Of a DNA stretch of 64,000 bases, positions 54,539 through 64,000 are shown in pieces. The notes under the pieces are model-generated. The model had not been told where the DNA came from and did not search any database. It saw only the letters and a program-made list of their open reading frames with translations. The stretch spans positions 400,579 to 464,578 of the forward strand of contig ML986583.1 in NCBI GenBank assembly GCA_010094045.1, written 5' to 3'. The position numbers were made by a program, and so were the translations under genes. The DNA comes from Lojkania enalia (lineage: Eukaryota; Ascomycota; Dothideomycetes; Pleosporales). Numbering within the stretch: the first letter of the stretch is position 1; each line of letters opens with the position of its first letter.

Positions 54539-56253
54539 CACCCCCTCATCCTGTAGTTAATAGGCGACGAAAGGATAACTTATTTAATCTCCTTCTCTAT
54601 CCTTTAAACCTTTGATTGTATATCTACAAGGTGAAGTTATTGCACAAGCTTAGTATACTTCTAGTAAGGAAGTATCTTTATTATTCCGTCTGCGGGTATC
54701 TAATCTATAGGCTTCTATTATATATGGAGGCGATATTACTCGACTTTCTAGCGAACCTAATTCTAGTAAATATTAACATGCTTAAGCTTAGTAGTAAGCT
54801 TATCCTACTCTTTCGTAACAATTCCTATAATCTACTAGTTATTATACTAGATAATAAGCGTTTAATTAAGCTTTAGTAATAGTCTGTTAAATAGATAATA
54901 CTACTCTTCTATCTCTAATCCTATAAGAGATAGTACTAGCAGTTTTACCTTAGTAGTTAATTTTATAATAGTATATTAAAGCGTTAACTTCTAGTTAATA
55001 GTTATATTAAATAGTATAAGGGTATATATACTATTCTACACCCATGATCAGCGATATTAATCATTCGTACCTTTTGGTTGCAGTAGCGCAGTGGTGTAGA
55101 GCCGTGCTTCTAACAAATAGCTAGAATATATATTCTTATAAGCTTTATTATATTTTAATATTATTAGTAAATATAGTATTTAATATACTAAAGAATACTA
55201 GGTTATAATAATCCTATAGTATTATAAAGTACTCCTAGATACCTCCTTTATTTACTATTTATACCTATAGTACTCGATATTTAATATTAATAATATAGTT
55301 CTAGACCTTATAAATAGTACTAATATATACTTATTCTAGATTAGTTAAGTAAGAGGCGTAAATTATATATATATACGCTAATTCTAGATATATAAATTAT
55401 ATTAAAAAGGCTAGATAGCTAACTAATTTTTAGTATATTTTTATCTAGGTTTAGTTTAGTTCTTCTATAGACTATTTAAGATAGTTAACTATTATAGATA
55501 TTTTAGAATAATAATCTTATTAATATATATATTCTATATTAAATATATTATATATATATTAGTATCTTAAATAATATATATATCTAGAAACTATTTAATT
55601 AGTTTAAAGTATTTAAGGCTATAGTACTTATTAAGTTAAATCTTAAACCTCTAATATAGGTATTAATTAGTTAGATAAACAGCTATAATAATATTATTAA
55701 TATAGATAAATAGTATTAGCTATTTATTAATATAGATATATAGAAATCCTCTAATTAGTATTAATCTTAGTAATAGTAGTATCTCTCTTAATTCTTTATA
55801 CTATAGGAGTAGTAACTCCTTTAGTCTATATAAGGCTTTTAATACCTATAATAACTATTTATCCTTTTTAAATCTATCTAGCATTTTAATATAGAGTTTC
55901 TAATAGATTTAAGTATTAAGAAAGGTATTTAATATATTATACTAGAGTAGATTAAGTTTAAATTAGTTAGTAATAGCTATAATAGTTTAGAATATTTGTC
56001 TAGCTAGGATAGTAGTATATATATCTCTATATAGCTGCTATAGGTTACCTTAAACTACTAGTTATACCTTAAAGTAATAGAGGTAGCTATTTTTATTAAA
56101 TTTATATATAAATACCTATATTAAAAGTAGTACTTTTATATTTATAGTTTCTACTATATATATTATTTTATAAAGTAGCCTTTACTCTAAACTTTATAAT
56201 ATTCCTTCTAAGTAGCCTCTTAGAACTACTTACTAAACTAGTAATAAGCAGGG
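54368..56253 (-). mobile_element. Copia retrotransposon remnant, reverse transcriptase and RNase H part (family B)
   Basis: Minus-strand frames, broken by many TAG/TAA codons, read as the Copia reverse transcriptase start (FKYKYNKNSYLYYFKV..LVV.GNL, about 56000-56130) and IAITN.FKLN..YNILNTFLN. Near 54640-54760 they read as the RNase H end (KHVNIYQNQVR, then IPADGIIKILPYQK, corresponding to the family's ADGLTK). Coding order agrees with the LTR and polypurine tract at 54368-54551. Upstream integrase and gag are not readable, apparently because another element lies from 56254 on. Confidence 0.8.
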
Positions 56254-59200
56254 TTATTAATAATATAACGATAGAAACGATACGATTATCGGTTTTTTAT
56301 CGGTATTTTATCTTATTAATTGTATATTATCGTTTATCGTATCTTTTACCGTAGACGGTTAGGCTCGCTATCTATAAACTCTTTTAATAGTTTACATCTA
56401 TATAAATACTATAATTTTATTAGTTATCGTACGATTATATTTTTAAATTTACTATATTATATCTAATTAATTAGTTTATAATATAAATATAGTATATGTA
56501 AATATAGTACGTTTATAGGCAGCCTCGGCTGTACTATTATATTACGAGTTATCTATCTATTAAATATTTAAAACTCCCTCTATTTCTTTATACTACTAAT
56601 TTATCTTCTCTATACTTACTCTCGTACGATATTAATATAAGCTTTAACAATCCTTCCTTTACTAATACTACTCTTCAGCCTTATAGCAATCGCTATAAAG
56701 CTGCTCGTACGGCTCTTATTAACTAAGCTAACTAGATCCTCCGCGCCAATCCGGTCTAGGCTATTAGATATACTATTACTAGATTTGGTAGTTTAGCTAC
56801 TAGTTAAGCTAATTTCCCAAACTCTATTGTATACAAAAAGATTTTAATCTTCTATCTACTTATTGCGGCTCGTTTAAGTGAGATCTTCTACTTTATAGTA
56901 AGAAATTAATAGCCTAAATCCTATAATATATTCGATCTAACTATTAAAAAGGGCCCTAAGATTACTAAGCTTACCGACTTCTTAATTTATACTTAAGGTT
57001 TTTCTCTATATAATTTAGCTAATACCCCTATCGTAGTATAACGCAACCGAATTAATACTACTACTCTCTTATCTCAGCGCTAATCCTATATTAAGAGCCT
57101 TTTTATCTATTCCCGTAGCGCCCTAAATATCTAGCTATATAATTATTATACTGCCGCCTATAATTATATAGGAGAATTTATTACGTACGCTAGATGCATC
57201 TCTTTTAATAGCTGGTTTAGCGGTGTATATTCTAACTATATTTATACTAACCACGCTTCTTAATATACTATTCGTAATAATAACAACTCTAAGCTAACGT
57301 ACGATAAATATACTAAGTGTTATAACCGTACTCGTTTAGTATTTCTAAAAGATAATAGTAGTAAAGGTAGCAGGTCTCTTAGTAGAGTTCTTAGTAGCGG
57401 TTAGTATTAGATTTAAAGCTAGACTAAATATATTTCTTATAATTTGAATATATATAATATATTATACTTAATTTTAGATATTTCTAAGCATCTTAAGAAT
57501 CTCCTACTAGAATTCTACTTTAATGCCAACTTTTCATGCATTCTGTATATTTAATACTTAATATACTAAGCTATATTCTCTCCTATAAGATTATATAACG
57601 ACCTCCTAAAAATACTTATTCTAGTTCGTCGCTTATTACTAGAATAGATAAAATATTTACTGCAAATATTAAAAGTTATAGCTAGTATTTCCTTTATATA
57701 CTTCTATACTACTATTATAAAGGAGATACTTAAACTTCGTACGGTGCCTCAGTACAGTAATCTTTATATTTATCTTAACTTATTAGCCGAGTAATTTATT
57801 AATTAAACTTATTAACAATCTAGTTAAACTTATTAAGTTCTTATAAAGGTACGATTTCAGGTATTTTATATAATACCAAATTTGGTTAAATTCGTAAATC
57901 TTGATATTATATCTAAAGCTCTTTTACTCTAGGAAGTATAATCTTTTAATAATCTCGTTTCTACCAAATTTTTACATATTTTATACGACAATTTAGATGA
58001 AGAATAAATACAGTAGTATAGAAAGGTGAGTTGTCTATTTTATAATAATACTCCTTAAACTTCTAAACTGCTTATTAAATTTATATAAATAAGTCTTTAT
58101 TTATATAATAAGAACTTAAAGACTTTTCTATATATTTACTAAGAATATCCATCGTAAAAAGAAGTTAATTAAGTATAATACGGTCGCCTTAAGTCTCTAG
58201 AGTCGCTTAGTAGAATAGCTGTAAGAAGGAGCTTATTATATAAAGAGCCCTCTAATCCTATAGAAAAAGATAGTTCTTTTTAAGTGATTTAAAATTCGCT
58301 TTAACATAATCGTTAATAGCTAACTCTTTCTTAAGTACTATACTTAATATTTAATACTAGCTATTCTACTATATAGAATTGTTAAGTAGAATTCGCCGTT
58401 ATATTAAAGAAACGAATTCTTTTATACAATTTGCTAAGGAACGACAGTAAACAATAATATTATAAAGCTTTCCCAGAATACCTATCGTATAAAAAGCTTC
58501 TTCTCTTTCTATTTAAGCTTACTTATCTAATTTATCTTTAAGCGTATTCCCTTTATTATATAATTTAATCTTTTTAAATTAAGCCTTACTGAAGAGGAAA
58601 GCTTAAATAATAAGATTGATTATATATCCTTAACAGCGGATTTGTTAATATAAGGAATTCTAAGTAATATCTTTATTATCTAGAAGATATTAAGATATTA
58701 TATAATAAAGTGTGTCGTTTATAGTTGAGTTATTAGCGATAATTACTTCTAGCTTTTATATAATACTATAGTCTTAAAGGACTAGAAGAATAGTATTCTA
58801 TTACTCTTTTCTACTATAGTTCGCTATCGTACGTAAAGCTAAGAGAGCTTTTATTTGTTATTCTTACGAGTTAATAAAATAAGTATATATTGCTAAGAGA
58901 AGATAATTATTTAGAAAAGTCTAAATATCGACTAAAAAATATATATCTATTAAAGCTAACTAGACCTTCTTTTATATAATATCTCTTTACAGCTAAAATA
59001 AATTATAAATTAACCTACTAACAGCTAAATAAGTAGTTATAAGAGAATTTATTAATTCTGGATTTAATATCTAGTAGAATATATAGAATTCTAGCTACTT
59101 AACAATTTAAAATAGTAGGTTTCGTACGATAATAAAATTTATAAGAGTCTAGTTAATAACTTAATTATTTAAGGTATTCTTTAAAACTAATAAGTTTAGC

Positions 59201-59433
59201 TTGTTTATCTTATTATTAATCGATGCTTATTTCTAAAGTTTTTAAAGTTAGCTTACTACTATTACTTTTATACAAGGGATAGATCTATTAGATTCGATCT
59301 AGTATTTCGATTAAAGATGATATTAAATATTTATAGTTAATAATACGCTATATAAATAGAGAGAGTAGTAATATAACTTTTAATTTTAACTATCTCGTGC
59401 AGGCTTATCTTTTAATAGATTACAACAGTATTA
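56254..59433. mobile_element. RIP-saturated transposon tract, possibly a hAT-like insertion
   Basis: At 56254 a CAGGGTTATTAATAA terminus of the kind seen in hAT elements interrupts the Copia frame. From about 56640 to 57420 the plus strand keeps a long broken frame (TLQPYSNRYKAARTAL, IGEFITYARCISFNSWFSGV, KLTYDKYTKCYNRTRLVFL) whose stops are TAG/TAA. I cannot assign it to a transposase family and did not find the second terminus. The rest, up to 59433, is too degraded to read. Confidence 0.4.
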
Positions 59434-59438
59434 ATAGA

Positions 59439-59642
59439 TGTAGTAAGAGGCGAATCTTATCTTAGAGAGGGAGATAAGGAGTTAAACTGGTTGATTGAAG
59501 ATGGCCAGCGGGCTATATTTATATACATAAAAAAGGGGTATATTAGCTAATATCTAGTATAATATCCAGCGTAATATCGACTGTGATATTATATATCGAT
59601 ATCTGATACAGCTCGGCAGACTAGCCGAAAATCCCTATAATA
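59439..59642 (-). repeat. LTR family C, 3' LTR of a Copia element
   Basis: 204 bp, RIP-altered, matching the solo copies at 18513, 21418 and 42672. On the minus strand it begins TATTATAGGG (TGTCATGGGG in the young copies) straight after a GGGGGGGTA polypurine tract, which identifies it as a 3' LTR. The outer flank is ATAGA (59434-59438). Confidence 0.82.
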
Positions 59643-62600
59643 TACCCCCCCAGTTTTAACTACGAAGGAGAAGCTGCGTCGAAAAAAATGAAGGTAGATA
59701 CTATACTAAAAGAGGTAAATTATATAGAGTAACTAGTAGTAGAGCTAAGTACGCTTGTAGAAATATTAATTTAATATAATATAGGGTGAGTTATAATCAA
59801 TTTTTAATCACCCCCTAAGATTCTTATTAGTAATCGATTTATTTAGCTGATAGAAATTCCTGAGATTCGATTCTAGCTAAAATATCTTCTATTTTCAGTT
59901 GTTTAATAAACCTTTAGTATTATTACAGCTGTAGAACTTTTATAAGGCCGTCGGCTGGTATTAGATTTGTTGGTTACTAACTAATTGTAAGTCTCTACTC
60001 TACTACTTTTTAACATAACTAGTACTAGTATATATCTATATAGCGAAGTTTGGTATTAAGATACTTAGATAGCTTATTTACGATATCTACTATTTGTTAA
60101 TTATTATAAAGTAGTACTAGTTGCGCGTTAATATAGAAGCGTAGTAAGGTAAAGGCCTTCTACTACTACTCTATTTCTAATCCGGCGACTAATAGTACTA
60201 ATAATTCTGCCTTAATAGTTGATTTTATAACCGTACGCTGAATTGAGACTTTCTAATTAATTAGCATCCTAAAAAGTTAAAATATATAGCTGTAGGAACT
60301 TCGACAAGTATTAGAATTATCGCTAAAGGCTGTATTAGATGTACTATAGAATAGTAATTACTCTACGGGGTTAATATAATTAGTATTACTACTCTAGCTA
60401 ATAGTAGAGGTGTTTTATATATTATTAACTATTGCTATAATTGCTAAGTACTTTATACTAATTAGATATTACTATACCCTTAAGGCAGTATTAATATAAT
60501 AATTACTAGGGTTTTAGAGGTATTATAATAATATTAAATACGTTTACGCAATATTAGAGTATATAAAAACTATAATCTAGGCTAGATAACTAATTAGTTG
60601 TTAGTAGTAAGATATCCTATTAGAGAATTCTTTAGTAGCGGCTAGTAGCACGTTCTTATATAGAGGTATACTCAGCGCCTTCTTATTAACCGTAATATTA
60701 AATCGCGCTGCTACCTTATTAATAAATAAGTCCTATAGCAGCTAGGTCTTATACTACTATATATCGCGTATAACTTAAACTCCTAGAAACTAATTTAGAT
60801 CTCCGAGGGATCGAAGTTTATATTTATTACTTAATTACGATTCAAATTTCTACTTAGTAGAGATATTTAATAGGTAAACTAGGATTATAATATTATTAAT
60901 ATAAAAGAAGATAATTAGCTTATCGTTTACGTATAAGTAAGATATTCCTAGTACTATTTTAAGGCCTAATTACCTTAGAGTCCTATCCAGCTTATAATAC
61001 TAAAGTTTTAGAGCATCCTTAAAGCTGTATATAGCTTTCTATAATTGTAGATATTTCCTATACTTATATATAAAACCTTCTAGTATATAAATATATATTA
61101 ACCTATCTAATTGGCAGTTAAGGAACGCGTTAATAATATTAAACTAGTATATATTAAGTTTAAAATAAGTTACAATTAATATTAGAAAGTAAAAGGTTTA
61201 TATAGTTAGTATAGTAGTATAGGTATCTCCCTATTAAGATTGTAGATCGCTGTATACAACTAATCTAGCCTTAAATTTATATAGGAAACCGTCCTCATTA
61301 AATTTATATGCAAATACCTATATTACTAGAAGAATTTTAGCAGAGTCTTAGAGGATTATTACCTTTTACTAAGTATCTATATCCTCCTACTTCTATAACT
61401 CAGCATGATAGGCCTTATAGAAGCTAGTACTAAAAGAGTAATTCTTTAGATTCTTATAGTACTTTAATTCTAGTAGAAGCTAATTGCGATAATATTTTCT
61501 AATAGTACAAGTTTCCTTTATATAATTTGCTAGTATTAGCTTACTATTAGACAGTACTGTAAAAGTAGTAAAGTATAACTAAGGCGGCTTACGGCTATAT
61601 AGGGACCTACCTCCTTAAATTATATTATCCCTTAATATTTAGCTACTAATTTCTTCCCTCCGCGGGGTATTATTTGTTCTTCTTAAGAGTATAGAAGTAT
61701 AAGAAGACGACAGTTGCTATCCTTATAGTAAATTATTACTAAATATAGTATTCTTACTATCTACTAGTAGTACTGCAGGGGCATCCTAATTCCTTAGTAC
61801 TAGTACTAGTATTAATTCTAGTATTAGGAGTCCCTAATTACTAGTAATATCGTCGATTTATTCTTTAAAAATAGTATTCTCCTACTAATAGGCCTTTTTA
61901 CTAATTAAATTACCTGCTAACTTAGTAGAGATATCTTAATTAAGTAGCTAATCCTTGTAGATCGCTTCTACAACTTTAATCGTTTTATTATTACTACTAT
62001 TAATAGAGCTCTTAATATTATTAATTTAAAAAAGAATCTTCTCTAGGGATTCTTTTAGCGGATATTCCTCCTCCTTACTAGATATAATATTGCTAAATAT
62101 AACGTCCCTAGTATTAAGTACCTATTTTAGTTTCGGAATTAGCACTCGGTATATATTTATACTTCTATATTATAAGAGTTTCCTAATTAGTACCTACGAC
62201 GCTAGTTTATCGCCTCTTAATAGAGTTTTATCTAAAACGTACGCTCGCGATCCTATAACCTAAAGATAAGTAAGAGACGGTTTATAGCTAAAAACGGCCT
62301 TATATAGGGTTTTAAATCGAAGGCTTATAATCGGCGTCCTATTAAGTAGGTATATTACTGTATAAGCTAATTTATTAATATATTTATTAGAGATATTATC
62401 TTCTATCGCGAGAGTACGCGCGCGGATTATAATTTAGTATTCTACTCGCTCTGTTAGGCTATTCTACTTAGGTGTACGAAACGCGTGAGCTTTAATTATA
62501 ATTCTTTAATTAAGTAATACTTCTATAAGTTCTAAGAAGCTTAAATTGTTATCTATATAGATATATACGATCTTTCTTTTATACTATTATTCAATTTTTA

Positions 62601-64000
62601 CTAATAGTATTTTAACAGCTTTCGCGAGGGTAGATTTTAACTAATTATATATTATAAATCCCTTATACTACTAGAATACCTAATTAACTATATAAAATAG
62701 GTATCTCTTACTATTATAGTACCTCTCGCGGTCCTTCTAAAGTTGTATAATATTAATCGCAATTCTCTTAAATAGTTTAATAGCCGGGTAAAGTTAACTA
62801 CACTAGCTAATCTACTATAATAACTTCGCTTATATATATATCTAGTAATCTTACTATACTAGTACTTCCTAATCGCTTAACTAGATATTCTTAGCTATCT
62901 AAGGTAGGGCTAATACTAAATCTCTACCTAGGTAGCCTAATAATTAGTATACTTTAGCTAAAGAAATAATTTATATTAGTTGCTGATAATAGAAGAACTT
63001 TTCCTTAATTACTACAACTATCTTATATCTAGAAAGTAAATCGAGTAGAGGCCTTTTTACTAGGTCTATATCTAGTAGCTAGTAGCTGTTAAACAACTCT
63101 AAATAATAAACGATATTATAGTAATTATACTAGTAAAGGTAATCTCTACCTAAGTTAAACTAGATACCCTATTCTCTATTTCTAATTAGGGCTATTATAT
63201 TAGTTAACAACTAAAGGATATAAGTAACTTCTATTAGCTTAATATCCCTCAGGCCTGTAGGAGAATTAATTATAATTACGATAGTACTCTATTCTAATAT
63301 AGGGTATATACTACCTCCCGTAGTAATTTTATCTTTAGAATTTACTATCTAAGTAGTCTACTAACTAAAAGCCTTAGAATTACATATATAGATATTAGAA
63401 CCTAGATTAAATATCTACCAATTTAGGATACTAGTTTCTTCTTTCTTAGGAGTAGTACTTGCTGAAAAATTGCTCCTTTAAATTACCTAGGTATTTCTCT
63501 AGAGGCTAGCAGCCTTTATAAAGGCTTTACTATTAAATAAGGATTTTAACTTCTTATATTTTTCTATATTTACCTTTAGGGCATTCTTTTTCCCCTAGTT
63601 ATTCTTATTTAAGATATTATCTTAGGCTTTTAGTATTTCCTAATCTAGTACCTAGTTTAGTAGTCTAATCGATTCGTTTATATACTTGCAATTATTCTAG
63701 AAGTACCGCTTTTTATAGAAGTAGGGTAGTAGAGTACGCGATCGCGAACCGGATTTTTCTTAAAGCTGTTATGTAGTACTATTAGAATTTGCTTAAGAAA
63801 TTAATAGACGTTATAAAGCTGTAAATAAGCTAAGCGTCTTTTATAGATTAAAACATCTATAGTAATTAGTATATCGGTATACTAATTATTTAATTGTAGG
63901 AATTAGTTAATTAATCCTACCTAGCTTATTTTTAGCGTTAATCGGTACTATATAGATTAGCACCTACACCTTATCTTTCTTAGCAACTATTAGAAGAAAA
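59439..64000 (-). mobile_element. Copia retrotransposon (family C), RIP-degraded, 5' end beyond the window
   Basis: Reading the minus strand from high to low coordinates gives Copia pol in its usual order. Integrase C terminus is at about 62480-62190 (LAYTVIYLLNRTP, KTLYKAVFSYKPSLTYL, RGDKL). Reverse transcriptase is at about 61330-60860 (WVFAYKFNEDGFLYKFKARLVV, NAFLNCQLDRLIY). The catalytic YVDD box is altered to Y-I-N-N (60892-60903) within FFYINNIIILV. The RNase H end is near 60030 (KLRYIDIY). The 3' LTR closes the element. Gag and the 5' LTR lie outside. Stops and Asp-to-Asn changes rule out activity. Confidence 0.85.

Noticed and set aside
55070..55125. Functional tRNA gene
   Set aside because: Only a 5' half-like segment is present; the anticodon stem does not pair and no T-arm follows.
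1..64000. CRISPR array, bacterial operon or phage
   Set aside because: Repeats are dispersed LTRs with target duplications, genes have spliceosomal introns, and no array of short spaced repeats exists.

Overview
The window looks like chromosomal DNA of a filamentous ascomycete (Pezizomycotina). Genes have short introns of about 50-60 bp with GTATGT/GTAAGT-type donors and CTAAC-like branch sites. Gene types (HET, fungal STAND-like, VWA/alpha-kinase, secreted DUF8021-like protein) are typical of this group. Both ends are AT-rich and saturated with TA dinucleotides and TAG/TAA codons, as expected for repeats hit by RIP (repeat-induced point mutation, C to T, mainly at CpA). No species can be named from the sequence.

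Layout. 1-6.9 kb is a transposon graveyard. It holds the 5' end of a Copia element, a Fot1/pogo-like element split by LTR insertions, and two more Tc1/mariner-superfamily (pogo/Fot-like) elements back to back. 7.1-16.4 kb is an accessory cluster: a HET-domain locus broken by two in-frame TAA codons and an apparent frameshift; a minus-strand STAND-like gene with an unusual Walker A region; and, divergent from it, an intact nine-exon AAA+ ATPase gene. 17.3-19.1 kb is a second HET pseudogene cut by a solo LTR. 20.5-27.6 kb holds a methyltransferase, an ankyrin protein and a secreted proline-rich protein with three near-identical 51-residue repeats. 28-33 kb is mostly gene-poor. 32.9-40.6 kb holds a small cysteine-rich secreted protein, a transposon fragment, a large VWA plus alpha-kinase gene, a decayed J-domain gene and a secreted DUF8021-like protein. 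41.9-43.2 kb is a decayed gene with two solo LTRs. 43.9-49.2 kb holds two divergent secreted-protein genes and an F-box/ankyrin gene. 50.1-51.0 kb is another decayed gene. From 54.4 kb to the end are two RIP-degraded minus-strand Copia elements, separated by an unclassified TE tract.

The most systematic signal is the LTR landscape. Six short LTR families (called A-F here) account for 16 LTRs. Nine have exact 5-bp target-site duplications, so most are solo LTRs left by recombination. Families B and C can be tied to Copia coding sequence by a primer binding site or polypurine tract. The intact genes do not form an obvious pathway. The common themes are non-self-recognition/NTPase genes, many of them damaged, and secreted proteins, which suits a fast-evolving accessory region. 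I saw no complete, clearly new multi-gene system.
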